This document shows, piece after piece, positions 48,537 to 56,650 of a stretch of DNA of 64,000 nucleotides. The notes below the pieces were generated by a model that saw nothing but the letters and a program-made list of their open reading frames with translations, made no database searches and had not been told where the DNA came from. Positions within the stretch are counted from its first letter, which is position 1; each line of letters starts with the position of its first letter. The stretch comes from Bacteroidetes bacterium OLB9 (GTDB lineage Bacteria; Bacteroidota; Bacteroidia; Chitinophagales; Saprospiraceae), in assembly GCA_001567255.1 (NCBI GenBank), contig LNBW01000032.1, positions 1-64,000 of the forward strand, written 5' to 3'. The translations under genes and the position numbers were made by a program.

Positions 48537-49788
48537 TAGATCACCTTTATTTTCCCCGTCACCACCTCGCTGATTAATGCCGTGCGGTATTCGGTGAGTA
48601 AATCGATTAATTTTTCGGTTTTTTGTTTTTGGCATCGATGCGGGCAGATTCGCTTTCGATATGGCGGACGATGGTTTGTTGTTCGTCTAAAGGTGGAATA
48701 ATAAATTCAACCTCCCTTAATTTTTCAACGGTTAAATGTGCAATGCTTATTCTGTTAACTATAAAATCAAATGCCCCTTTTTGACCAAAAAGATAAAATT
48801 GATTTAGAAAATATGAAGGGTTATTATCCTTATTTATAGTAACCTTATGTACCGAATTTTGAATATAACATTCAGTCATTTCATTTTCCCATATACAAGT
48901 TCTGCCAACTTCTCCTCCTTCACTTACTAAAAGGTCGTTTTTTTCAAGCCTTAATTTCGATAGTTCATTTTTAGAAAACCACATCTCTTTAACATCAGAG
49001 ATATCAACATTCAACCAGCCAATATTTGCTGCTCTTAAATAAGGCTTTAGGTACATTCCTCCTTTATCCTCTTTTGCCAGCATTTTACCAAGATTGATTT
49101 CAGCTACATACTTCAACTTCTTCACCTCCCAATGCTCCGGAATTTCGCCCAGCCATTCGATGCCGCTGTCTTTGACTTCGGCAGGGGCAGCCCAGGCATT
49201 GTCATTCCATATTTTTTTTCCGGTTACGAGTTCATTGATAATCGCTGTTTTTTCTTCTTCGTAGAGCTCGAGCAGGCGTTTTTTGTCGGCGATCAGTTGG
49301 TCTATCTCGGCAGTTTTACGGTCGAGGTAGTCGGCAATGGCGGTTTGTTCGTTTTTATCAGGAACAGCAAAGTAAATTTCTTTTAAAACCTCTTGGTTAA
49401 TACTTGGTACCGCTGACCCATATTTATACAAATCGAAATTTATTGTTGTTGTGAGATAATATAAATATTTGGGAAAGGTGTTTTCCTTAATTATAGTGAA
49501 ATATGCAGTGTCAACAGCCCAAAAAGGAATTTCTATATAGCGTGGCTTATCTATCGTACCTTTTCTTCCCAAAATAATTGATGGTTTATCGTACAAAAAA
49601 GAATTTGCGTTTCCAAACTTACCTCCGGTATCAATGATTGGATACTCACCATCTACATCCCAAACTTCCTTATGGTCTTTCCCGTTGCCAATTAAAGTCA
49701 AGTATTTCAGTTTCTTCACCTCCCAATGCTCCGGAATTTCTCCAATCCATTCGATGCCTGAATCTTTGTATTTATCGTATTTTCTCAT
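48536..49788 (-). CDS. hsdS: Type I restriction-modification specificity subunit, frameshifted near the C-terminus
   Basis: About 417 residues when joined. Two target-recognition domains, each opened by nearly the same sequence (KDSGIEWIGEIPEHWEVKK; KDSGIEWLGEIPEHWEVKK), with central and C-terminal conserved helices (EQTAIADYLDRKTAEIDQLI; DEQQTIVRHIESESARIDAK). The frame breaks in the A6 run of the last helix; with one more A it continues KTEKLIDLLTEYRTALISEV to a TAA at 48538-48536, the canonical end. HsdS chooses the DNA target for HsdM and HsdR. Confidence 0.9.
49118..49146 (-). repeat. 29-bp direct repeat in hsdS, copy 2
   Basis: Identical to 49712-49740; it opens the second target-recognition domain. 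The two copies are 594 bp apart. Confidence 0.85.
49712..49740 (-). repeat. 29-bp direct repeat in hsdS, copy 1
   Basis: Opens the first target-recognition domain; identical to 49118-49146. Confidence 0.85.
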
Positions 49789-49857
49789 TTGTCTGAACCG
49801 TTGATTTTTTTGATTTTGGGATTTCGTTGATTTGATTGGGTTTTAGGATTTTGTTGA

Positions 49858-50268
49858 TTAGCGTTTAGTTTTTTCAACTTTTTTTTCTATCGTAAGGCGC
49901 TTAAATTCCAAACTTGTAGCACCAAAGTTGATTAAAAGACCTATTTCTACTTGATAGGCTTCCAAATAATTAATGGCTTGTGCCAGGTGTACGCTTTCCA
50001 ATTGGGTTAAGGCTTTCAGTTCTACCATCACTTTATTCTCAACAAAAAAATCGACCCTGCGCGTGCCAATATGCTCACCTTCATAATGTATAGCCATTTC
50101 CATTTCTCGCTCAAAAGTCAAACCCTGTTTCCTCATTTCAATGGCCAAAGCACGTTGATAAATGACCTCTTGAAAGCCATTGCCCAAGGTGGTATGCACT
50201 TTCATTGCACTTCCAATAATAGTTTTGGTAATTTCTGAGTGCTTGTATTCTTCTTTAATCATAATCAT
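49858..50268 (-). CDS. GxxExxY family protein (PD-(D/E)xK nuclease-like)
   Basis: 136 residues. Signature GNGFQEVIYQRAL near the N-terminus gives the family its name; RRVDFFVENKVMVELKAL carries the D...ExK of the PD-(D/E)xK nuclease fold. It sits between hsdM and hsdS, 25 bp after hsdM and about 70 bp before hsdS, inside the restriction operon. No biochemical role is established; a nuclease or DNA-linked function is inferred. Confidence 0.88.
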   Translation of the reverse strand: MIMIKEEYKHSEITKTIIGSAMKVHTTLGNGFQEVIYQRALAIEMRKQGLTFEREMEMAIHYEGEHIGTRRVDFFVENKVMVELKALTQLESVHLAQAINYLEAYQVEIGLLINFGATSLEFKRLTIEKKVEKTKR

Positions 50269-50293
50269 CCTTTAATCAATAAAAATCTGCGGT

Positions 50294-52135
50294 TCAGACG
50301 TTTTTTTCTTCCAGCGCCAGAATGTCGGCTTTAATCTCCTCTAATGAGCGCAGGGGTTTAAACTCATAGAAGTACTTGGTGAAATTGATTTCGTAACCCA
50401 CTTTGGTTTTGGTTTCGTCGATCCAGGCTTCGGGCAAGTGCGGTTTTACCTCTCGCTCAAAATATTCCTCAATGGTTTGGGGTACAAGCGTCGCACGACC
50501 GTGCGCCTTTTCCTCTCTCAAGAAAGGAATGTTTTCATAATCCCGCAATGAAGTATCGGCTTTGGGCCTGCCTGCCGGCGAGGCAGGTTTGCCTTTGGTT
50601 TTTACCACTTTTGGAGACGGATGCCCATCCATCTTTTCTTTCAAAGGTTGTTCTACCGTAATACGCCAATAGGCAAAATATGCATTGGGTACTATCTTAG
50701 AAAACTCGTTTTCTTCAAAATCTCCGTATAGCTGCGTGATAAAACCAATGCCTTTTTCGTTGCCGTTTCCTGCCTTGCCGGCAGGCAGGTCAACAATCTT
50801 TTTGCGTTTATTGCCCAGGCTTTTATCCATTTTTTGCCAAAAGCGGTTGACGTCTAATTTTCCTTCGGCAATCAATTCTTCGTCCTTTGAGCCTGTGGCA
50901 TTAATCAGTTGAACTTTTCCTTTGCGTTCTGCACTTTTGTTGTTGGTAATAATCCAGATGTAGGTAGAAATACCCGTGTTGTAAAAGAGTTGGTCGGGTA
51001 GGGCAATGATGGCTTCCAACCAGTCGTTTTCGATAATCCATTTTCTAATTTCACTTTCTCCACTGCCTGCAGCTCCGGAAAACAAAGGCGAGCCATTAAA
51101 CACAATACCAATGCGTGTTCCGCCCGGCTTCATTTTAGAAATCATATGCTGCAAAAAGAGTAGCGAGCCATCGTTAATTCTTGGCAAGCCTGCCCCAAAA
51201 CGCCCTCTCATTCCTTTGCTGTCTGCTTCGGCTTTGATGATTTTTTCGGCTTTTTTCCAGTCCACACCAAAAGGCGGATTGGAAAGCATATAATCAAATT
51301 TTTCATCTTCCAGGCCGTCCACCGTAAACGTATTGCCAAATTTGATATTGCTTGGATTTTGTCCTTTAATCAGCATATCCGCTTTGCAGATGGCGTAAGA
51401 CTCGGGGTTTATTTCCTGTCCGAAAACTATTAATTCAGCCTTTGAATTGAGTTCGTTTATATATTGTTCTGCCACCGAAAGCATTCCGCCCGTACCGCAA
51501 GCCGGGTCGTACATTGTTTTAACGATGCCTTCTTTGGTCAATGTTTCGCTGTCTTCGTTGAAAAGTATATTGACCATCAATCGAATGACTTCGCGCGGTG
51601 TGAAGTGTTCTCCTGCGGTTTCGTTAGATTGCTCTGAAAACCTGCGGATGAGCTCTTCAAAGATGTAACCCATAATCATTGGATCATCTTCTGAAAGGTC
51701 GATTTCCTGAAATGCTTTGACCACTCGAAAAAGAATGTCCGCTTTTGGGTCGTCCATTCGGTCTATTTGGTCATCAAAGTTGAAATACTCAATAATCTCT
51801 CTTGCGCTCGTAGAAAAACCATTGATAAAATTTCTAAGATTTGCCGCTACGTTGTTGGGATCGGCAATGAGTTTGTCAAAGTCAAATTGGCTTCGGTTAT
51901 GGAAGTTAAAACCGGCTTTTTTGTTCAATGCAATGTCTTTGGCACTTTCTTTTAAACTTTCCACTTTTGGCAGATAGTCAAGTACGTCTTGTTTGGTGTC
52001 TTTCAATACACAATCTAAGCGTCTAAGTACGGTCATTGGCAAAATTACTTTACCGTAATCGGCCCTTTTATAATCGCCTCTGAGGAGGTTGGCCACTTCC
52101 CATATTTTATCTGCCTTTTCTTTAAAGTTTTTCAT
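50294..52135 (-). CDS. hsdM: Type I restriction-modification DNA methyltransferase subunit
   Basis: 613 residues. N6-adenine methyltransferase: N-terminal HsdM domain (VILPMTVLRRLDCVL), SAM site DPACGTGGML near residue 208, catalytic NPPF (LSNPPFGVDW) near 283, and the family C-terminus (TKVGYEINFTKYFYEFKPLR). Two 7-residue insertions, LPAGKAG near residues 449-455 and ASPAGRP near 516-522, are encoded by 21-bp palindromes and interrupt otherwise conserved segments. First gene of the leftward hsd operon. Confidence 0.95.
   Translation of the reverse strand: MKNFKEKADKIWEVANLLRGDYKRADYGKVILPMTVLRRLDCVLKDTKQDVLDYLPKVESLKESAKDIALNKKAGFNFHNRSQFDFDKLIADPNNVAANLRNFINGFSTSAREIIEYFNFDDQIDRMDDPKADILFRVVKAFQEIDLSEDDPMIMGYIFEELIRRFSEQSNETAGEHFTPREVIRLMVNILFNEDSETLTKEGIVKTMYDPACGTGGMLSVAEQYINELNSKAELIVFGQEINPESYAICKADMLIKGQNPSNIKFGNTFTVDGLEDEKFDYMLSNPPFGVDWKKAEKIIKAEADSKGMRGRFGAGLPRINDGSLLFLQHMISKMKPGGTRIGIVFNGSPLFSGAAGSGESEIRKWIIENDWLEAIIALPDQLFYNTGISTYIWIITNNKSAERKGKVQLINATGSKDEELIAEGKLDVNRFWQKMDKSLGNKRKKIVDLPAGKAGNGNEKGIGFITQLYGDFEENEFSKIVPNAYFAYWRITVEQPLKEKMDGHPSPKVVKTKGKPASPAGRPKADTSLRDYENIPFLREEKAHGRATLVPQTIEEYFEREVKPHLPEAWIDETKTKVGYEINFTKYFYEFKPLRSLEEIKADILALEEKNV
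50567..50587. repeat. 21-bp palindromic insertion in hsdM, copy A
   Basis: CCTGCCTGCCGGCGAGGCAG plus G; an imperfect palindrome encoding seven in-frame residues. Compared with copy B it is inverted and differs at one base. Confidence 0.85.
50769..50789. repeat. 21-bp palindromic insertion in hsdM, copy B
   Basis: On the minus strand CCTGCCTGCCGGCAAGGCAG plus G, preceded by GA as at the left end of the GIY-YIG module in hsdR (GACCTGCCYGCC shared). Confidence 0.85.
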
Positions 52136-52260
52136 CTATATTTTTTGTGCTTATTATTCAGGCTCTAAAGTTAATAAATATATTTTATTTTGCCCTGAGC
52201 GTAGGCAAAAAAATGTGCTTTTTTTGCGTATGATTTTATAATGCGGGATAATGGGTAGGG

Positions 52261-52315
52261 TAATTGATGGGGTCGTCCGATTGGCGGAGCTATCGTGTTA
52301 TACATTGTTAGCATC
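52261..52315 (-). repeat. attC-like site 1
   Basis: Read leftward it starts with R''-type GATGCTAAC and contains ACGATAGCTCCGCC ... GGACGACCCCATC, about 27 of 31 bases like site 4. It is the leftmost site and marks the probable end of the array next to hsdM. The stem is weaker than in sites 3 to 5. Confidence 0.5.
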
Positions 52316-52682
52316 TGGTATGCCATTGATCTATCAATTTTGAAATTTTGCTAAGAATTAATAATGACCTTAATGAAATTATTGATGCAATAAATAAGGA
52401 ATTTGATGCACACTTACACGAGTCAGGTTTGATTAAATCTTGAAAATTCCATATTGCATCAATCAAGCGTACTAAATCCCAAAAAGCAGTTTATTGAATT
52501 TTCAGATTTTATAAATTTACTTTTTACTACATAACTAAGGATAACTAAAACAATAATCAGAACACTCATAAGAAAATTATTCAACATGAGTAATGGTTAT
52601 TAAAAAAGCATAGAATTTATAAGTATAGTAGATTATTTAATATATTTAGATTTGAAATACAATATTTTAAATTGTAATAGGT

Positions 52683-52741
52683 ACATGCCGGAGCTTTCGC
52701 TTCCTTAGGGATTTCTTCTATTCGTCATAATGTTGTGTGCC
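52683..52741 (-). repeat. attC-like site 2
   Basis: Starts right after the stop codon of the upstream gene with R'' GGCACACAAC (52741-52732). This is the exact reverse complement of GTTGTGTGCC at the start of that gene's cassette (53638-53629). It contains a small hairpin with a GAAA loop. The far end (R') is not clear. Confidence 0.6.
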
Positions 52742-52742
52742 G

Positions 52743-53640
52743 TTATTTTTTAATTTCATTTGGTATTATGCTAAGTTCTTTGTCAGGATGCCAATCATTT
52801 AAGTTACTAAAAATAGCATATCTTACTATTAATATTAATTCTGGACTTATTGTGTAAGTAATAATATCATTAACACTTTTATCCATTTTTAATAATGTTT
52901 CTGGTGCTTGAAATTTACCGGGTGGGGAAAGAAAAAATTCAAAATAAACTCTTTTTTCTTTAACGTCTTTCTCAAAACTCAATGCTAAGGCAGAACTATT
53001 ACCTTTAGTCAAATTCGCAATCTTTTTATCGTAATGGGATAATGTTCGGCTTAAAACTGTAAAAAATCTTATTGGTTTGTTAATTTCATTCTTTTTAATC
53101 CAATTTGAGATATATTCATAATTTGATTCGCCATTTTTTAAATTTATTTTATAATGTACTTGGCCACTTTCGTGATATGAATATTTTCCCGACGTTTTTT
53201 TCTAATTCGTTAAAATCATTCGGTATTTCAATTTTGACCTCCGTTCCTTCAAATTTTGTTGTAGTTTTTTTCAGAATGATTGGCTTTATATGATGAGCCC
53301 CAATAAAAGTCATCTTCTTTCATTTCAAACCAATAAAATTTATAGAAATCTTCTTTATTAAATGTAATTAGAAATCGAATTTTAATTTGATTTGGTATTT
53401 CCATAATATGGGATAAAATCCGTTTGTAAATTAGCGGTAAAATCTACCGTCATTTTTAAATTTAAATTTTCAATTATACAGAATTGGTCTAAAAATTGGT
53501 TTTCTACTCTGAGTAAAATTCCGCTGTGATATTTTTCGCTTGTTTGTTAATTCAATCTTCGTTTTATTCAATCTTCATTTTTGTATTAATTCCGAATTGC
53601 TCTTTTATTCCGAAATATTCTTCATAAAGGCACACAACGT
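52743..53640 (-). pseudogene. Unknown cassette gene broken by several frameshifts
   Basis: Coding-like sequence runs from near 53630 to the TAA at 52745-52743 but only in pieces. Part one: MEIPNQIKIRFLITFNKEDF from 53404. Part two: KFEGTEVKIEIPNDFNELEK. Part three: SGKYSYHESGQVHYKINLKN, continuing to ISPELILIVRYAIFSN and the stop. Junctions fall in A7 runs (one A too many each). Further upstream, FLDQFCIIENLNLKMTVDF is another in-phase stretch. I recognise no family. It fills one cassette between sites 3 and 2. Homopolymer errors or real decay are both possible. Confidence 0.5.
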
Positions 53641-53765
53641 TTTGCAGCTGCAAGCAGTTGGCGATTTTACGAATCAACTTTGACACGATGAACTGCCATT
53701 AAAATATACACAAAACTGTCCTACGAAGCACGAAACCCCTGCTTGCGTATAGGTGATGTTGGCGG
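53629..53765 (-). repeat. attC-like site 3
   Basis: Leftward it runs from CCGCCAAC (53765-53758) to GTTGTGTGCC (53638-53629). An 8-bp perfect inverted pair GCAAGCAG/CTGCTTGC is set 11 bp in from the AAC and GTT on each side, with a loop of about 80 nt. It begins 12 bp after the CD-NTase stop. Confidence 0.65.
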
Positions 53766-53776
53766 TTCGTTGTTCT

Positions 53777-54568
53777 TTAAGGTACGATTCTGTGAAATGC
53801 TTCTTTTGCCTTATCAATGTTGTTTCTGTTTAAATATTCTATTATCCAATCTTTATTATTTCTTAATGTCTGAACTTTTTGTTTTGTAGATTCTGTTCTC
53901 CAATATGTTGGCAAATTATCTATTGCGTAATAAAATCCTGTTTCAATAGTATCACCACTAAAGTTCATATCAGCAATAATCTTTTCAAGTTCATATGATT
54001 CGTAAGGATAGTTATTTATATGATTCCAAAATTTTAATAACCGAATTATCGGTTTAACAATGTTTTTGTATTTCTGATTAGATTCCGTCAGCTTGGTATT
54101 GAATCCCTTAGGGTCTGTTTCCTGCCATTCGTTTCCGCTTTTTGGTATGTAAATAGAAGATGATAGCCAACTTGTATATGTTATTGCAGGCACTAAGTCA
54201 AATTTAATTTTTGACAATTCGAGCATAATTGAAGGAAGGTCTTTAGTAGATATCGACCTTGGGTATTTTGTGTCTACGAACCTCTTTAAGTTATTTCTGT
54301 ATGTTTCAGGTGTTTTTTCTGAATAGTTTGAAATATTGAACTCAATCATAAGGTCAACATCAGAATTCAAGTCGTATTTTCGTGGAATTATCGTTCCGCG
54401 TGTATATGAGCCAAATGCGATAACTTGATTCACCTGATTACCGAAATAGGTTTTTATGTTTGCCCTTAAATAATTTAAAGAAGTGTCTATACTCTTCCTT
54501 TCAGGTGAACTATGGCTTATAAAAAGCTCCTGTGAGATTTTCGTTATATAATAATTTAAACTAGCCAT
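53777..54568 (-). CDS. CBASS-type CD-NTase (SMODS nucleotidyltransferase)
   Basis: 263 residues from the ATG at 54568, which overlaps the SLATT gene stop (TAATG). Polymerase-beta-like core: GSYTRGT, then DLNSDVDLMIEF with two catalytic Asp, third Asp in IKFDLVPAI, and the OAS1-like helix VKPIIRLLKFWN. CD-NTases make cyclic oligonucleotides on phage infection and activate a linked effector. Here the linked gene is a two-TM SLATT protein. Short type I CBASS layout (synthase plus effector), with an additional upstream gene. The product nucleotide cannot be predicted. Confidence 0.85.
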   Translation of the reverse strand: MASLNYYITKISQELFISHSSPERKSIDTSLNYLRANIKTYFGNQVNQVIAFGSYTRGTIIPRKYDLNSDVDLMIEFNISNYSEKTPETYRNNLKRFVDTKYPRSISTKDLPSIMLELSKIKFDLVPAITYTSWLSSSIYIPKSGNEWQETDPKGFNTKLTESNQKYKNIVKPIIRLLKFWNHINNYPYESYELEKIIADMNFSGDTIETGFYYAIDNLPTYWRTESTKQKVQTLRNNKDWIIEYLNRNNIDKAKEAFHRIVP

Positions 54569-55038
54569 TACTTCCACCAAGTTGTCATTTCACCTTTTTT
54601 TTCGATGGCCCTTTTTGCCATCCACTTTCCTATTTGGTGAATTATTGGTTTATCCTTATTTGTCATTTTTTTTAGTCTTGTCGATATAGATTCTGCTTTA
54701 GCTACATCTATTTGGTCAGAGAAAAAGAGTTCTTGTAATTCATAGTGAAGCTTTAAATATTCATCACCAATGCTCATATGTCTTTTGAGCGTGTTTTTAT
54801 CTTCTTGAGATTCATAAACGAGAAGCAAAACCGAGGCAATGAGAGATACAATACCGCAATATTTAACGAGGTCGGGTAGTCCAATTTCGATTATTGAAAT
54901 TATAGCAAATAGTAGATTTATAATTACAAGCCCTTTTATCCAAAGTCTTTTAATGTCAGCAGATTTAAAATGAGATTTTGCACTATAAGCTGTGCTTTCT
55001 CCCCATTGCTTTATTAATTCTTTATTCATCAGTGCCAT
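54568..55038 (-). CDS. SLATT-domain two-transmembrane effector
   Basis: 156 residues. A short N-terminal helix, two adjacent membrane segments (GLVIINLLFAIISIIEIGL; YCGIVSLIASVLLLVY) and a long charged helix after them (LKRHMSIGDEYLKLHYELQE) match the SLATT pattern (SMODS and SLOG-associating two-TM). SLATT proteins are thought to form membrane pores when a nucleotide signal binds, killing the infected cell. Start could also be the Met at residue 4. It lies 3 bp after the DUF6414-like gene and overlaps the CD-NTase start, so all three are one transcript. Confidence 0.82.
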   Translation of the reverse strand: MALMNKELIKQWGESTAYSAKSHFKSADIKRLWIKGLVIINLLFAIISIIEIGLPDLVKYCGIVSLIASVLLLVYESQEDKNTLKRHMSIGDEYLKLHYELQELFFSDQIDVAKAESISTRLKKMTNKDKPIIHQIGKWMAKRAIEKKGEMTTWWK

Positions 55039-55041
55039 TTT

Positions 55042-56088
55042 TTACTTTTCATCTTCGTACTTAACTTCTCTGTATATTGCTATAGGACTGATAGCTAATT
55101 TTGGAAATGAAGGAACAAAAAAGAATTTTTCAAAAGCTTCGAAAGATGTAAATACATTTCTAAAAGCTTTGTCAAAACCTTGAACTTCATTTAACTCATC
55201 ATCATTGTAAATTAAAAATTCGTCATTAGGGTCAACTCTCTGGTCTGTCGGTTGTGGGCAAGAAGTAATAATTCCTAAAACTGATAGTTTAATATTTGGT
55301 CTTGTTCCGTATGTATAGATTATGCTTTCAAAGTTGCTGTCAACCAAATATTTTTCTTTAAGGTTTGCCAAAATCTGGAAATCATTAAAATTATCGAGAG
55401 GCAATAATCTAAAGTTGAGGCGATTTGGTGAAAATGTGTCAAGAAACATTTTCATTCGGTTTATGTAATCATCATCAAATACGTGAATATCTGTCAGTTC
55501 TTGTAGCTTGTTATCAAATTGCTTTTCTAAAGATTTAAGTCGGTTCAATTCCTTTGCCTTTTGATTTCTCTCCAAATTTTCAACACCCTTTTTAGCATCC
55601 TTTATTTGTTGTTGCATACTCTTAACTTCAGGACTCTCCAATAATTGAGAAGAAAAAATAAGCCTTTGAATCTCGTTGAAGCTTGAGAATATATTTTTAA
55701 GTCTTTCGAAATCTTCAAATTGTGACCAACCATTCGCCTTTATGAAACTGAAACCTTGAGTTGTCTCAATGAAATCGTTATAAGAACCCTTGAAATTATC
55801 AAATGAATAATTTATGTCTGTCAATAATTTTTTCTTTTCAAGTTCTGCTTCAATTTGGTTTAGAAGTTCGTGGTATATCTCTATTTTTTCAGTCTTGATA
55901 TGCTTTTCTTTTTCCCTTCCGCTTAACTTACCTTTTATCAGTTTTAAGTCTAAGCCAAGTTCTGAACCAAGTTCGCCTTCGTCTTCAAAAGCTCTTGAAA
56001 TTTCACTTATCAGTCCACCTTTAATTTGGCTAATTAATGAACGTGCCTTTTCTAAGTCAAAATATATCAGGTCTTTTATTGAACTCAT
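55042..56088 (-). CDS. DUF6414-like coiled-coil protein, first gene of the CBASS-like operon
   Basis: 348 residues. The N-terminus IKDLIYFDLEKARSLISQI followed by a Gly-rich turn resembles DUF6414 (YxDxxxxxSLxSQ). The middle (about 170-215) is a coiled coil (KGVENLERNQKAKELNRLKS). The C-terminal half is alpha/beta with a TxP-rich loop (TSCPQPTDQRVDP). No signal peptide or membrane segment. It is 3 bp upstream of the SLATT gene. Role unknown; could be a sensor, regulator or immunity-type partner. DUF6414 assignment is tentative. Confidence 0.6.
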   Translation of the reverse strand: MSSIKDLIYFDLEKARSLISQIKGGLISEISRAFEDEGELGSELGLDLKLIKGKLSGREKEKHIKTEKIEIYHELLNQIEAELEKKKLLTDINYSFDNFKGSYNDFIETTQGFSFIKANGWSQFEDFERLKNIFSSFNEIQRLIFSSQLLESPEVKSMQQQIKDAKKGVENLERNQKAKELNRLKSLEKQFDNKLQELTDIHVFDDDYINRMKMFLDTFSPNRLNFRLLPLDNFNDFQILANLKEKYLVDSNFESIIYTYGTRPNIKLSVLGIITSCPQPTDQRVDPNDEFLIYNDDELNEVQGFDKAFRNVFTSFEAFEKFFFVPSFPKLAISPIAIYREVKYEDEK

Positions 56089-56115
56089 TTCTTTAATTTT
56101 CGTCTCTTTACAATG

Positions 56116-56188
56116 ACCGCTTACAGTGAGTATAAGCGATGGAGTCGTCCTATAGGCGGCGCTATCGTCTTAAATATTGTTAGTGGTG
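56116..56188 (-). repeat. attC-like site 4
   Basis: Leftward: R'' CACCACTAAC, then TAAGACGAT ... ATCGCTTA (stem with one extra base), then GTAAGCGG. Inner sequence closely matches site 1. The stop codon of the thioredoxin-like gene lies inside it, as often seen with integron cassettes. Confidence 0.65.
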
Positions 56189-56650
56189 GATGTTACTAAT
56201 GTGTAGAAATTTTTTCTTATTTCATCAAATTTTGATTCATCCATAAAGGAATAATATTTGAGATTGCCTTGATTAAATATCACGATTAAATCTCTAGCAT
56301 ATCGCAATCCATATCTAGCTATTCGGTTTTCATTATCTATAAATATGTTTTTTTTCTCCTAGTTCTTGAATTAGTTGACTAATCAATTCTTTATTAGAAT
56401 CTGAAACAATTACTAAACTATTCTTATGTTCTAAACTGTAGATAAAATTTAAGACAGAATTAGTACATGCTCCACAAATTTGATCTTGCAGGACAAATAG
56501 TATGAAATTATCTAAAGTATTGATGTCAATATTAGCCTCTTTATGTAAGAAATTTATCACTTCTTGCTGGCGTTCAAATTTATTACATGAACTTAAAAAG
56601 ATAAAACCCAAGGAAAATAGTATCCATTTATTTAAATTGGTAAATATCAT
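56170..56650 (-). CDS. Thioredoxin-like lipoprotein, frameshifted
   Basis: About 159 residues when joined. Lipoprotein signal with Cys in LGFIFLSSCNKF; then LQDQICGACTNSVLNFIY, a CxxC-type redox motif in a thioredoxin-like fold. The frame breaks in an A8 run near 56348-56355; with one A fewer it continues NIFIDNENRIARYGLRYARD and ends at TAA 56172-56170 inside site 4. Its start overlaps the DUF4221 gene end. Possibly a periplasmic thiol-disulfide or peroxide-handling protein. Confidence 0.7.

Larger units (their letters stand above)
52136..52742. other. Intergenic region between hsdM and the cassette genes
   Basis: About 600 bp. It holds the hsdM promoter region and two attC-like sites. On the plus strand 52335-52443 an open stretch without a start codon reads LLRINNDLNEIIDAINKEF and ends in a stop; it may be a gene remnant, but I cannot name it. 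Confidence 0.4.

Noticed and set aside
49118..49740. Inverted repeats for an invertible hsdS switch
   Set aside because: The repeats are direct, not inverted, and no recombinase gene is adjacent.
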